A stretch of 42,912 bases of DNA from a bacterium (GCA_019753235.1 JAIELF010000002.1:1-42912); one strand, 5' to 3'. Positions 19,087 to 28,419 are shown, counted from the stretch's first letter. Notes: a model not told the origin generated them from the sequence alone. Numbers and translations: made by a program.

Positions 19087-22000
19087 TCACTCCTTCGTCA
19101 TGACTTCGTCGAGATTCAAGATCACATTCATCACCACGGTGTAACTTGCTAACTCGGTTGGGGGCCAAGCCGAGGACGCCGGCCAATCGCCGACCTTCAA
19201 GAGCGCGGTCGCCTCCTCGGGATGCTTGGCAAAATACGCCTGGGCTGATTGAAGCCGAGCGAGCAGGATCTCCTTTTCCACATCTGTCGGCTGCCGAAGC
19301 GAGGCCGATTCAAATGCCCACGCCAGCCGATCCGAAGATCCAACAGGTGATTCGCGAAGTGTTCGCTCGGCCAAAACGCGGGCCGCCTCCACGAAGGTAG
19401 TGTCATTGAGCAGCGTCAGCGCCTGCAACGGCGTATTCGTCAGACGCCTTCGAACTTCGCAAACCTGTCGAGTGGAGGCATCAAAGAACATCGTCGGTCC
19501 GACGCTTCGGCGCCAGAACGTATAGAGGCTTCGCCGATAGAGATCCGAACCTTTGCCCTGCTGGTACTGAATTTTCCCGAGGCTGAAATCGGTCCAGACA
19601 TTGGCTGGTTGATAAGGATTGACGCCGGGCCCACCCATCGTGTCGACCCAGAGACCGGCAAGAAACAGAGCCTGATCGCGAAGCATTGACGCCGTGAGAC
19701 GATGTCTCGGCCCGCGCGCGTAGAGCCGATTCTCTGGATCCTTTTCAAGCAAACTCGCATTCACCATAGACGATTGCTGATACGTTTGGCTCGACACGAG
19801 GAGTCGATGGATCCCTTTCATGTCCCATCCACTTTGCTGACACTCGACCGCGAGCCAATCGAGCAATTCGGGATGCGTGGGGAGTTCTCCCTGCGAGCCA
19901 AAATCCTCGGCCGTTCGAACGATCCCCTGGCCGAAAAAGTGTTGCCACCAACGGTTGACAGTCACGCGCGAAGTCAGAGGCTGTTCCGGCGAGATCAACC
20001 AGTTGGCCAATAAGAGTCGGCTCCCCGTCGAAGCAGCATCGGCGCCGGCCAATACCGACGGAAGGCCCGGCGTCAGTTCCGCCGAGGTGTCGGGCTTGTC
20101 GTAGAGCCCTCGTTCCAAGCGATAGGTCTTGCGCGGCTCGGCTCGATCCGCCAGCACCATCGTCTCCAGCATGAGATCGTCGAGTCGACTCCTCTCGCTA
20201 CGAAGTTGATCGAGTCTCGCCTTCAGTGCGGGCCGCTCGGTAGCGATTTGTTGAAAATAACCTCGAAGGGCTGATTGGTAGTCGCTGGATCGATGGACAC
20301 TTGGGACAAAGGCGGCCGCCAGCACGAACTCGGGGGCGGGATCGATCACAGGAAGGGTCGGCTCCGGACGCGACGAAACGGAGAGTCGAAATCGTCCCAG
20401 GTTATGCTGCTTGTGAGGCGAAAGACTTTCGAGAACGACTTCCAGCTTGCTGCCAAGCTCGATGGGAACCGCGTCGCGAAAGACGAAAACGCCTTGCCGA
20501 TCGCGCTTCATGTCGTTGCTCAGAATCGCCCAACCGGTGCGGTCCTGATCATCAATGGCCTGCGCAATCGAGTATCCAGGCTGTTCAAAATCCGCCCGCG
20601 CATGCTTGATGGGAATGGAGACCGGCTCGCCGCCGTCGGGTTGATGCAACAAAACCCGCACCCTCGTCAGCACAAAATTCCCGCTGTCTGACCGAGCCAG
20701 CCCCCCTTGCGTGAATTCGGGATGAGAAAGTGCTTCGAGCAGCAGCCCCGTGATGGGCGATGTCGGCACCGGCGCGATCACGCGATAGACATCGTTCTCG
20801 GGATTCGTTCCCGACACGAAGATGGAAAGATCTTCTTGCCTCGCGAGAGTTGCCCCTTGCGCGGATTCGAGATGATCGGGCACCAGGGGCTGCCAAACGG
20901 ATTGAATCCCCTTTTGCCGAGCGGATTCAACGATCGACGCTTCCCAAGCAATTTGCGCCCCCTCGGACGTATCCGGGGGCTGGGCGAGCTCTTTCTCTCC
21001 TAAGACGATCTGAGCAAGCAGCTCTTCTTTTTTGGTCGTCTGATCAGGCGTCGGCATCTTTATGGTCGGAAAGGCGTTGCCCCCCCGATCCACCCCACCC
21101 ACTTCATCGATGCTGTTGAAGAAGGCGAACAGGCGGTAGTAGTCCTTCTGCGTGAAGGGGTCGTACTTGTGATCGTGACACCGAGCACAACCGAGCGTCA
21201 AACCAAGGAAGACCGTCGCGGTCGTATCGACACGATCGACGCAATACTCGATGCGCGATTCCTCGGGGATGCGCCCCCCTTCCCCGTTGAGCGGATGATT
21301 ACGATGAAAGCCGGTCGCGATTTTATCCTCGATCGTGGAATCGGGAAGCAAGTCACCGGCCATCTGTTGCTGAATGAAACGATCAAAGGGGAGATTGGCG
21401 TTGAAGGATCGCACGACCCAATCTCGCCAAGGCCATTGCGTTCGCGTGCCGTCATTCTGGTAGCCATTGGTATCGGCATACCGAGCCGCATCAAGCCACT
21501 CGGCCGCGTGATGCTCGCCGTACCGAGGACTGGCGAAGAGGCGATCGATAAAGCGATCGACGGCATCGGGCATGGAATCTGCCGCGACCGCTTGAACCTC
21601 CACCGGCAAAGGAGGAAGACCCACTAGATCAAGTGATAGTCGACGCGCGAGGGTCTCTCTCGAAGCAGGTTTGGAAGGGGAGAGCCCTTCTTGGTGAAGG
21701 CGAGACAACACGAAAGGATCAAGAGGGTTGTTGGCCCCTTCGATCGGCGTGGTGCTCGGCCAAGGTTGTTGTTGGGGCGGGACGAACGCCCAATGATCTT
21801 TCCAGGGAGCGCCCTGCGCGATCCAAGTTCGGACGAGTTCAATTTGCGTTTGGGAAAGCTTCCGACCCGAATCGGGAGGGGGCATCTGCAGATCAGGATC
21901 GGTAGAAATCATCCGCTGAAGGAGGAGGCTCGCATCGGGCTGGCCAGGCTCGATCGCCTTTCCTGCATCGCGAGAAGCGAATGCCGGCTCGCGAAGATCC

Positions 22001-22170
22001 AACCTTAAACCTGCCTCCCGGGTCTTCTCGTCAGGACCGTGGCAGTGATAGCAGTTATCCGACAGGATCGCGCGGATGCTCTTCTGATAATCAACGGGAA
22101 CAGCTTCCGCCCACAGAGGTGCGACGCACGCCGCCATGATCACGGGATAAGCCCGGGCGGACAAACTCAT
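19087..22170 (-). CDS. PSD1-type protein: heme-c-binding N-terminus plus DUF1549 and DUF1553 domains (first copy)
   Basis: About 1027 residues with a signal peptide (PVIMAACVAPLWAEA). A cytochrome-c-like N-terminal part has the heme motif CYHCH (C40, C43, H44) and a later MPPPDSG methionine region. The DUF1549 domain follows (RRLSLDLVGLPPLP; YGEHHAAEWLDAARYADTNG; LGCARCHDHKYDPFTQKDYY, a second CxxCH). The C-terminal DUF1553 domain has LTSRVTVNRWWQHFFGQGIV and PTHPELLDWLA. The role is unproven; with DUF1501, sulfatases and sugar enzymes it is suspected to act in polysaccharide breakdown or redox chemistry at the cell surface. The ATG at 22170 has AAGGGA eight bases upstream; a GTG at 22194 is in frame. 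It is the first gene of a two-gene operon with DUF1501. Confidence 0.93.
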   Translation of the reverse strand: MSLSARAYPVIMAACVAPLWAEAVPVDYQKSIRAILSDNCYHCHGPDEKTREAGLRLDLREPAFASRDAGKAIEPGQPDASLLLQRMISTDPDLQMPPPDSGRKLSQTQIELVRTWIAQGAPWKDHWAFVPPQQQPWPSTTPIEGANNPLDPFVLSRLHQEGLSPSKPASRETLARRLSLDLVGLPPLPVEVQAVAADSMPDAVDRFIDRLFASPRYGEHHAAEWLDAARYADTNGYQNDGTRTQWPWRDWVVRSFNANLPFDRFIQQQMAGDLLPDSTIEDKIATGFHRNHPLNGEGGRIPEESRIEYCVDRVDTTATVFLGLTLGCARCHDHKYDPFTQKDYYRLFAFFNSIDEVGGVDRGGNAFPTIKMPTPDQTTKKEELLAQIVLGEKELAQPPDTSEGAQIAWEASIVESARQKGIQSVWQPLVPDHLESAQGATLARQEDLSIFVSGTNPENDVYRVIAPVPTSPITGLLLEALSHPEFTQGGLARSDSGNFVLTRVRVLLHQPDGGEPVSIPIKHARADFEQPGYSIAQAIDDQDRTGWAILSNDMKRDRQGVFVFRDAVPIELGSKLEVVLESLSPHKQHNLGRFRLSVSSRPEPTLPVIDPAPEFVLAAAFVPSVHRSSDYQSALRGYFQQIATERPALKARLDQLRSERSRLDDLMLETMVLADRAEPRKTYRLERGLYDKPDTSAELTPGLPSVLAGADAASTGSRLLLANWLISPEQPLTSRVTVNRWWQHFFGQGIVRTAEDFGSQGELPTHPELLDWLAVECQQSGWDMKGIHRLLVSSQTYQQSSMVNASLLEKDPENRLYARGPRHRLTASMLRDQALFLAGLWVDTMGGPGVNPYQPANVWTDFSLGKIQYQQGKGSDLYRRSLYTFWRRSVGPTMFFDASTRQVCEVRRRLTNTPLQALTLLNDTTFVEAARVLAERTLRESPVGSSDRLAWAFESASLRQPTDVEKEILLARLQSAQAYFAKHPEEATALLKVGDWPASSAWPPTELASYTVVMNVILNLDEVMTKE

Positions 22171-22254
22171 CGGCTCCCATCCCTTTCTCGGCACTCTCGA
22201 CTCTTCTTAGGTTCCCATCTCAGTCGGCGCCCGTCGTTTCCTCCCTATCAGTTT

Positions 22255-22260
22255 ATTTTA
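22255..22260 (-). promoter_or_regulatory. Possible -10 box for the PSD1/DUF1501 operon
   Basis: TAAAAT on the minus strand lies in the only AT-rich spot between the divergent PSD1 and sulfatase genes, about 85 bases before the PSD1 start. The -35 at 17 bases is poor, so this is a weak call. Confidence 0.3.
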
Positions 22261-22305
22261 GAAAGATCGTGGGACCGTCGAGAACCTTCCTGTTGGTGAC
22301 AAGTC

Positions 22306-23802
22306 ATGATGAGAGCATCGCGGATCGCCCATTTATTCTTGTGGGGAGCCCAAATCGCTTTGGCCCAGCCGAGCTCCAAGCCGGCCGGTCCGCCCAACAT
22401 CATCGTGATTCTCGTGGACGATCTCCGCTTTGATAGTCTCGCGTGCGCGGGGCATCCTTTCTTACGCACGCCATCGATCGATCGGATGGCCGCGAGTGGA
22501 TTTCGTTTCACCAATGCGTTTGTGACCACGAGTCTCTGTTCGCCCAGCCGAGCCTCTCTTTTCACCGGCCAGTACATGCACCGTCACGGCGTCGTGGATA
22601 ACAACGTCCCGATGCCCAAAGGGACGGTTCTATTTCCGCAGACGCTCCAAAAAGCGGGCTACCAAACCGCCATGATCGGCAAGTGGCATATGGGAGGATC
22701 GAGCGACGCTCCTCAGCCCGGTTTCGATCGCTGGATCAGCTTTCTTGGCCAAGGGACTTACACAACACCCAACCCGACTTGGACGCTGAATGTTGATGGG
22801 AAACGCCTCCCGCAGCGAGGTTACATCACTGATGAACTGACGCAGTATTCCATCGATTGGCTCGGCTCGCTTGACCCGGATCGGCCATTCTTTCTGCACT
22901 TGGCCCACAAGGCGGTTCACGCCCCGTTCGAGCCTGCCGCAAGGCATCGTGACCTTTATGCCGATGCGCCGATCGAACTCGCCAAGCTTCCCAGCGATTG
23001 GGACCAACGCGATGGCGTTCCGATGTGGGTCAAGAATCAACGCAACAGTTGGCATGGCATCGAGTATCCCTACCACTCGAAACTAGACTTTGCCGACTAC
23101 TACCGAACTTATTGCCGAACACTGCAGGCCGTGGATGAGAGTGTGGGACAACTGCTTGACTGGATTGAAAAGAGCCCGCGACGAAACAACACCATCGTCT
23201 TCTTTCTCTCCGACAACGGGTTCCTTTGGGGAGAGCACGGCCTGATCGACAAGCGATGCTCCTACGAAGAATCGATCCGAATCCCGCTTCTCATCTGGGC
23301 GCCCGGAATGAGAAACGAACCCGCGGTGGTTGAATCGATGGTTGCCAATATCGACCTGGCACCGACCATTTTGGAATTGGCCGGCTTGCCCGCGAGCGCC
23401 ACGATGGATGGGATCAGTTTCGCACGCACTCTTCGAGATCCTAAATCGCCCGCCGCTCGGCAAGAGCTTTTTTACGAGTACTTTTGGGAGTGGAACTTTC
23501 CTCACACGCCGACGCAATTCGCCCTCCGAACCGACCGCTTTAAGCTGATCGAGTATCACGGCATCTGGGATACCGACGAGTTGTTCGACGTCGCCGCCGA
23601 CCCCAAGGAAGAGAAGAACCTGATCCGTGACCCCGGTCATCAACAGAAGGCCAAAGAGTTACGTCGTCGTCTCCAAGAGATCAGGCGAACGTCGGAGGGG
23701 GACAAACTTCCGCTGGGATCCAAGCAGGGCCCGGGAGTTCAACGACGCTCGAAGAAGGGCTCGTCGGCCGCGGAGTTTCCTGCCAACGTCTTGGACGATT
23801 GA
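22306..23802 (+). CDS. Sulfatase (arylsulfatase-like), exported
   Basis: 498 residues. It hydrolyses sulfate esters, probably on algal or other polysaccharides. The N-terminus has a short signal-like segment (LFLWGAQIALAQ). Family marks: NIIVILVDDLRFDSL (metal-binding Asp pair), TTSLCSPSRASLFTGQY with the CxPxR motif whose C78 would be converted to formylglycine, MIGKWHMG, FFLSDNGFLWGEHG and LDAxxD-type C-terminal features (TDELFDVAADPKEEKNLI). Activity needs a formylglycine-generating enzyme encoded elsewhere. The start is ATG 22306 (or the adjacent ATG 22309). The C-terminus is basic and low complexity (QRRSKKGSS). It is divergent from the PSD1/DUF1501 operon and convergent with the DUF1080 gene, which supports a saccharide-degradation locus. 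Confidence 0.95.
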   Translation: MMRASRIAHLFLWGAQIALAQPSSKPAGPPNIIVILVDDLRFDSLACAGHPFLRTPSIDRMAASGFRFTNAFVTTSLCSPSRASLFTGQYMHRHGVVDNNVPMPKGTVLFPQTLQKAGYQTAMIGKWHMGGSSDAPQPGFDRWISFLGQGTYTTPNPTWTLNVDGKRLPQRGYITDELTQYSIDWLGSLDPDRPFFLHLAHKAVHAPFEPAARHRDLYADAPIELAKLPSDWDQRDGVPMWVKNQRNSWHGIEYPYHSKLDFADYYRTYCRTLQAVDESVGQLLDWIEKSPRRNNTIVFFLSDNGFLWGEHGLIDKRCSYEESIRIPLLIWAPGMRNEPAVVESMVANIDLAPTILELAGLPASATMDGISFARTLRDPKSPAARQELFYEYFWEWNFPHTPTQFALRTDRFKLIEYHGIWDTDELFDVAADPKEEKNLIRDPGHQQKAKELRRRLQEIRRTSEGDKLPLGSKQGPGVQRRSKKGSSAAEFPANVLDD

Positions 23803-23819
23803 GAATAGATCGAGAATAG

Positions 23820-23854
23820 AAAAAAGGGCAAGCACGGTGATCGTGCCTGCCCTT
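23820..23854 (-). terminator. Strong terminator of the DUF1080 gene, possibly bidirectional
   Basis: AAGGGCAAGCACG (23824-23836) and CGTGCCTGCCCTT (23842-23854) form a 13-bp stem with one A-C mismatch and loop GTGAT. On the minus strand a run of T follows (the A-run 23820-23825). It lies between the convergent sulfatase and DUF1080 genes. Confidence 0.9.
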
Positions 23855-23885
23855 GTGATGATGGAGATTCACCGAAGCCAGACCG

Positions 23886-25142
23886 TTACTTGCCCGTGGG
23901 CAACTCGACAATTTTAACATTCTTGAAGTCGAGATTGGTTGTGGGATCGTGCGACTGAAGCGCGATCTTCCCTTCGCCGGCATAGTAGCCGTTACGAGGG
24001 TTAGGATCGGGTTTTCGCGTGTCGGCAAAGTCGGTCACCTGATAACCATCGAGCCAAACACTGAATTGATTGCCGTGCACAACGATCGTCTTTTTGAAGT
24101 AGACGCCGTCATCGGTCGAGACCAATCGGGTCGGCTTGAGGTTGTAGATGCCGCCGGTGCCGAAATCGATCGGCCGATCGCGCTTGCCCATGTATTGGTT
24201 GCGGATCTGCGACTCGTAACCAACCCAGACCGTGCCCGGCAGCGATCGATAGAAGACTCCCGAGTTGAAGAACTTGCCGTTCACTCGAATATCGAGCTGC
24301 AAGATGAAGTCTTTGTAGTTCGCGTCGGTTTCGAGCTGGCCTTGCCCCCCCTGCTTGACGCCTTCCTTCTTGGGAACATCGACGTGAATGGCCCCGTCCT
24401 TGACAGCCCATTCCGCTTGCAGCTTGCTGGGATCGGGATCTCGGCTCGCGACTTTCCAGCCTGATAGGTCCTTCCCATTGAAGATCGGCTTCAATCCGAG
24501 AGGCTTCAGTTTAATGTTGCGATACTCGATGACGCTTCCTGGATTGTGTTGTTGCAGACCGATGTGACCGAAACGGAACTTCTTCTGCATGGTATCGCAG
24601 ATAAGTTCGCCGTTGATTTTCGTGGTGATGTGATCGCCGTCGGCGGTGATCTCATAACTTCGCCACTGATCCTCACCCTTGATCAGTTTCTTGGCTGGGG
24701 CGACGTCGTAAAGACCACCCGTTTGGTAGAGCAGGCCCCGCGGGTCGTTGTCGTCGACCTGGGCTTCGTAGCCGCTGATCCCCAAGAGCCCAACGAACTG
24801 TTGGCCTCGCACGGGGGCGCCACGAAAGAAGATCCCGCTGTTTCCCCCCTTGTTAATGCGAAAGTCGAGCTTCATAACGAAGTCGCTGAAAGCCGCATGT
24901 GATTTCAGATGATTGAATCCTGCGGCCGGGTCGGAGGTGATGGTTCCATCCTTCACCATCCACATTTTTTCGAAGGCAGGCAGTTCGGCTTGCCAACCGA
25001 AAAGAGTTTCGCCGTCGAACAGAAGCAACCAACCGTCGGCGACCTCTTCCGGCGTCAGCTTGTTGTGGGCCTCCTCGGCTCGACACTGAGTTCCCAGAAT
25101 CAAAAGACATGCCCACAGGCCCCATCCCAAACGCGTCGTCAT
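23886..25142 (-). CDS. Exported protein with two 3-keto-disaccharide hydrolase (DUF1080) domains
   Basis: 418 residues with a signal peptide (LGWGLWACLLILGTQCRA). Two copies of the DUF1080 LamG-like jellyroll follow. The first (about 35-215) has LLFDGETLFGWQ, KSHAAFSDFVMKLDFRIN, NSGIFFRG and HIGLQQHN. The second (about 217-415) has PIFNGKDLSGWK, NYKDFILQLDIRVN, NSGVFYRS and KIALQSHD. The motif blocks line up pairwise, indicating a tandem duplication. Family members cleave 3-keto-glycosides or bind glycans. A single domain is more common; the double form could be an enzyme plus a binding module. GGGAGA lies seven bases before the ATG. A hairpin sits in its leader. It is next to the sulfatase and PSD1 genes, which fits saccharide processing. 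Confidence 0.92.
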   Translation of the reverse strand: MTTRLGWGLWACLLILGTQCRAEEAHNKLTPEEVADGWLLLFDGETLFGWQAELPAFEKMWMVKDGTITSDPAAGFNHLKSHAAFSDFVMKLDFRINKGGNSGIFFRGAPVRGQQFVGLLGISGYEAQVDDNDPRGLLYQTGGLYDVAPAKKLIKGEDQWRSYEITADGDHITTKINGELICDTMQKKFRFGHIGLQQHNPGSVIEYRNIKLKPLGLKPIFNGKDLSGWKVASRDPDPSKLQAEWAVKDGAIHVDVPKKEGVKQGGQGQLETDANYKDFILQLDIRVNGKFFNSGVFYRSLPGTVWVGYESQIRNQYMGKRDRPIDFGTGGIYNLKPTRLVSTDDGVYFKKTIVVHGNQFSVWLDGYQVTDFADTRKPDPNPRNGYYAGEGKIALQSHDPTTNLDFKNVKIVELPTGK

Positions 25143-25181
25143 TCAAATCTCTCCCGATCCCCCCGGCCACGAACCCCGGTT

Positions 25182-25288
25182 CTCGATTGAATTGCGGGCA
25201 GAACCACTCTTGCCCGCGGGGCTAGCCGAACGAGTTTCCAATGTACCCGCCGGGCGGCGCGGAGCCAGAAAAATGAGCTCGATTGAAT
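25182..25288. repeat. Short direct repeat in the intergenic region upstream of the DUF1080 gene
   Basis: CTCGATTGAAT occurs at 25182-25192 and again at 25278-25288, 96 bases apart. Both copies continue into a GC-rich GCGG/CAGG tail that is similar but not identical. It could be paired operator sites or chance. Confidence 0.4.
25194..25217. other. Inverted repeat in the leader of the DUF1080 gene
   Basis: GCGGGCA (25194-25200) and TGCCCGC (25211-25217) are a perfect 7-bp inverted repeat with a 10-nt loop. There is no T-run on either side. It lies between the stop of the GspF-like gene and the DUF1080 start, about 50 bases before the latter, so it may be a regulatory RNA hairpin, an operator or a weak terminator of the GspF-like gene. 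Confidence 0.45.
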
Positions 25289-25303
25289 CGCGGCAGGCCA
25301 GTA

Positions 25304-26335
25304 TCAACCTGGGAGCGCGTCGAGAGCCTCATTGATCGGACCGATGTACGCGTTCATCGCAATGCGAAGGATAAAGAAGATGATGATCCCCGCCACGATC
25401 ATCCAGACAACCCAGCCAAGGGCTTGATGGAGCAGTCCCAGTTGATGCTCGGCCCGCTCGGCCAGTTCCACGGAGAGTTGCCTCATGGCCTCGGGCACTT
25501 TCCCCGATTCCTCCGCATTTTCGAGCACGTCCAGGAACTCGGCGGGGAAGATCTGACGTTCGCGAAATGCTTCGGTCAGGGTGCTTCCGCCGCGAATATC
25601 CGCAAGGATTGGCTTGGATTGATCGGCAAAGAGCCCGTTATCCGAAGCAGCCAGGGAAAGCGGGATCGCCTGCTTCAAAGACATCCCACTTTCGAGGGTC
25701 AGATCCAAACCCAGCGTCATCCGCGCGAGCGCCAGCGACCGAAGAACATTTCCCAACACCGGAATGCGCAGCAGCAGCGCGTCGATCCGTTGAGCTTGAC
25801 CCAGTTTGGTCCGAGCAAGTTGGTAGCCCCCAAAAAGGCCCGCCGCTAAGAGAGCCCAACCGGCGATCCAGATCATCGCGCCACGGGCACCGAGCAAACC
25901 GAGCCCGAGAATATCCGCCCCGCCGAGCATCCCGATGAGATAGATGACCAGGGCAATCACCAGAATCGCCATCACCAATTGAAAGACCGGCCAGGTGATT
26001 TGTTGAACCAGCCGCTGACGGAGAGTCTCTTGAAATCGATAGTACTTCTCAAGTTCACGAAGGATTTCGGGAAGGTGGCCCGTCTGGACCCCGACGTTGG
26101 CCAACGGCACGAGCAGCGGGGGAAAGAATGCCGACTCTGCCTCGAGGGCCTGCGCCATCGATTCCCCGTGTCGAACATGTTGCAACAGGGCCTCACTTGC
26201 CCGCTGCGCTTTGCCGGCCGAGCGATTGGAAAGAGTCTGTAACGCCTTGAGCAAGGGGACCCCCGCCCGCAGGCTCGTCGCCAACGATCGACACCAATCG
26301 GCCATCTCACGCGAAGAGAGTCGCTTCGAAAACAT
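25304..26335 (-). CDS. Type II secretion system F / GspF-PilC family inner-membrane protein
   Basis: 343 residues. Two GspF cytoplasmic domains are visible: about 5-130 (WCRSLATSLRAGVPLLKALQ; PLLVPLANVGVQTGHLPEIL) and 205-320 (ARMTLGLDLTLESGMSLKQA; FLDVLENAEESGKVPEAM). The membrane segments are one pair after the first domain and one at the C-terminus (WVVWMIVAGIIIFFILRI), the usual topology. Family members form the platform of type II secretion or type IV pilus machines. I see no ATPase or pseudopilin genes beside it, so the rest of the machine must be elsewhere, or this is a stand-alone copy. ATG 26335 has AAGGGA eight bases upstream and is preferred over GTG 26413. It is divergent from the flagellar gene next door. 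Confidence 0.9.
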   Translation of the reverse strand: MFSKRLSSREMADWCRSLATSLRAGVPLLKALQTLSNRSAGKAQRASEALLQHVRHGESMAQALEAESAFFPPLLVPLANVGVQTGHLPEILRELEKYYRFQETLRQRLVQQITWPVFQLVMAILVIALVIYLIGMLGGADILGLGLLGARGAMIWIAGWALLAAGLFGGYQLARTKLGQAQRIDALLLRIPVLGNVLRSLALARMTLGLDLTLESGMSLKQAIPLSLAASDNGLFADQSKPILADIRGGSTLTEAFRERQIFPAEFLDVLENAEESGKVPEAMRQLSVELAERAEHQLGLLHQALGWVVWMIVAGIIIFFILRIAMNAYIGPINEALDALPG

Positions 26336-26576
26336 CTGCTCGATCCCTTCCCTATCCGCGCGAACGATGTGCGAAAGCGTCGGCCCACTCTGCCCGATCG
26401 TCAAACTCGGCACGGACTCGCCTGATTTCCCGATACACTCGGAAGCGCGAAGGCGTTTCCGACGAGAATCGAAACCGAGAGAGGTCGGCCCACCGCCGTT
26501 CTCTTGCCGACAGTATTGATACGCGGTCCGCCAAGGAGGGCGCCGACCGATAAGACAAAAGGCAAGGGATTAGCCG

Positions 26577-27365
26577 ATGGCGATCGCGGGCGTCGACACT
26601 TCCGCCACCGGCCTGATCGCGTACTCCGGGCAAATTGCTGTTATCAGCAATAACGTCGCCAACATCAACACCGCTGCCTTCAAACGAAGCGAGCCCCGCT
26701 TTCAGGATATCCTCTATCAACAGGTCATCACGCCTGGGGCGCCCTCGAATCTCAGTAGCACGGGGGTCGGGGTCAGTTACGGTCGCGGCGTCGCGGTCGC
26801 CACTATACCGACGATCTTTCAGCAAGGGCCGCTCGAACAGGGAACCGACCTTGATGTCGCGATCAATGGGCTGGGCTTCTTCAGGGTCCGCGATAGCGAG
26901 GGGAACATTTTCTTCACCCGCTTAGGCGCCTTTCAACCCAAAGGGGTCGGCGGCACCGGGCCGATCAATATCCAGGTCAGCAATCAAACACTGACGCTCG
27001 ATCCTCCCGTGGTCCTTCCCGGGAACAATGCCATCACGACGGTCGACAGTCTCGGGGTCGTTCGGCAAGGATCGTTCACTGCCCAGATCAACCTGACACA
27101 GGTGCAAAACCCCGACGGGCTCGAGCAGGTCGGCGACTTACTGTTTCGAGAGACAGTCGCCTCCGGAGCCACGCTCACCACCACACCGGGCCAGCCCGGT
27201 TTCGGGACATTGGTCGAGAATAGGCTCGAAGGATCCAACGTCGATCTTTCCAACGAGCTGATCGGGCTTTTGCAAGCCAGCCAGAACTTCAGTCTCAATT
27301 CGCAAGCCTTCGTGACCGGAAACGAAGAAGTTCGGCAAGTGATCGCCCTAGTTCAGCAGGTCTGA
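26577..27365 (+). CDS. flgG: Flagellar basal-body rod/hook protein, FlgG-like
   Basis: 262 residues, the usual FlgG length. It would form part of the distal rod of the flagellum. Family marks are the N-terminal rod helix with ISNNVANINTAAFKR, DLDVAINGLGFFRVRD, a middle Gly/Thr-rich domain, and the C-terminal NRLEGSNVDLSNELIGLLQASQNF block. FlgF and FlgG share these; the length and EGSNVDLSNE ending favour FlgG but the assignment is not certain. AAGGGA lies seven bases before the ATG. No other flagellar gene is nearby, as is common in planctomycetes, where flagellar genes are scattered. The motility link and the c-di-GMP riboswitch 12 kb away may be only coincidence. Confidence 0.88.
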   Translation: MAIAGVDTSATGLIAYSGQIAVISNNVANINTAAFKRSEPRFQDILYQQVITPGAPSNLSSTGVGVSYGRGVAVATIPTIFQQGPLEQGTDLDVAINGLGFFRVRDSEGNIFFTRLGAFQPKGVGGTGPINIQVSNQTLTLDPPVVLPGNNAITTVDSLGVVRQGSFTAQINLTQVQNPDGLEQVGDLLFRETVASGATLTTTPGQPGFGTLVENRLEGSNVDLSNELIGLLQASQNFSLNSQAFVTGNEEVRQVIALVQQV

Positions 27366-27678
27366 TGGATCGGCAAACATCAGGGGGAATGAGATCGTTC
27401 TTCTTTTCCCGAAGTCTACTCAGAGAAAGAAGATGAGAAGCAGTTGCACTGGTGCCAGTCGTTCGTTACATTTCTTTAGATGACCGCCCCGCTGACGGGG
27501 ATTAGATTCAACGCCCTCCGGCAAAAGAGGCACTTGCGGGAACAGCCCTTTGCCAGTTGAGTCGAGAAGAAGTCCACTAAGTTTGTCCTTCGAGTTCTAC
27601 CTTCGCCTGCTCCTAAGGATGAACCTCCAGCGGACATGATGTAAGCGGCTTGGTCGGCGTCCTGATTCAGGGGGAACC
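27366..27678. other. Intergenic region between flgG-like and FHA genes
   Basis: Just over 300 bases with no gene I can support. It contains a 12-bp palindrome, ACTGGTGCCAGT at 27448-27459, and a small hairpin CCCCG/CGGGG at 27487-27500. There is no T-run after flgG. The FHA gene promoter must be here, but I cannot place its boxes. Confidence 0.4.
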
Positions 27679-28332
27679 ATGGTGCTTAAACTCGTCGTGA
27701 CGGCGGGAAAATTGGCAGGCAAAGAGATACCTGTCCGAAACAATCAGTTCGTGATCGGGCGAGATCCTTCGTGCCATCTCCGACCGAGTAGCCCAGCGGT
27801 CAGCAAACTCCACTGTGCCGTCATCGTTGCCGACGAAGGTGTTTGGCTGCGAGACTTGAAGAGCACCAACGGCACGTTTCTCAATGGGCAGCGACTTAAC
27901 GATAGAGCGCTCTTGCATCACGGCGACAAGATCACTGTTGGCCCATTGACCCTCGAAGTTCAACTCCCGCCCACGAAGTCGGCGGTCAAGTCGCTTCCCG
28001 AGCGAGCCGCTCAGCCGAAGCCCGAACAGGAGGTCAAGATTTCTTCGCCGAAGCCTCCCAGCAAGAAGAAGGCGGACGTCGGTGACGATGATGTCTTCGA
28101 ATGGCTGTCTGAAGAGGATGATGTCGACCCGACCCAGGCAGATTCCGATGCCAATCTCGATGTCATGCAACAAACACTTGTCGATACAGGACCGCTTCAA
28201 GCCGACACAATCCCCGAAGTCGATCCACCGAAATCCACCCCGCCAGCGCCGACCAGCCAAGGGGGGGAAACCACTTCCGCCGCCGACAGGGCGCTCAAGG
28301 GGATGGGAATGTCCTTCCGCAAACGAGCCTAG
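27679..28332 (+). CDS. FHA-domain protein with acidic/Pro-rich tail
   Basis: 217 residues, no signal peptide or membrane segment. The N-terminal FHA domain (residues 1-95) carries the phosphothreonine-binding residues: R28 in GRDPSC, S42 and H45 (VSKLH), and N64 in KSTNGTFLNG. All key residues are present, so peptide binding is likely. The rest is a low-complexity tail: a Lys/Pro segment, then an acidic block (DVGDDDVFEWLSEEDDV) and a Ser/Thr/Pro-rich end. Such tails are often phosphorylated or unstructured. FHA proteins link Ser/Thr kinases to targets; planctomycetes have many such kinases but none is in this window. AGGGGG lies five bases before the ATG. Confidence 0.9.
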   Translation: MVLKLVVTAGKLAGKEIPVRNNQFVIGRDPSCHLRPSSPAVSKLHCAVIVADEGVWLRDLKSTNGTFLNGQRLNDRALLHHGDKITVGPLTLEVQLPPTKSAVKSLPERAAQPKPEQEVKISSPKPPSKKKADVGDDDVFEWLSEEDDVDPTQADSDANLDVMQQTLVDTGPLQADTIPEVDPPKSTPPAPTSQGGETTSAADRALKGMGMSFRKRA

Positions 28333-28419
28333 CAGCAATACCTGTTGCCCGCAGATTACGCCAGCACACCATCTTGCCGAATCATCGCGGCAATTCTGTC
28401 ATCGGGGGATCCCTCCGCG

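Noticed and set aside
26546..26553. CCGATAA-like sigma-28 flagellar -10 box before the flgG-like gene
   Set aside because: It matches the end of GCCGATAA, but no TAAA -35 box lies 15 bases upstream, and it would leave a leader of about 20 bases.
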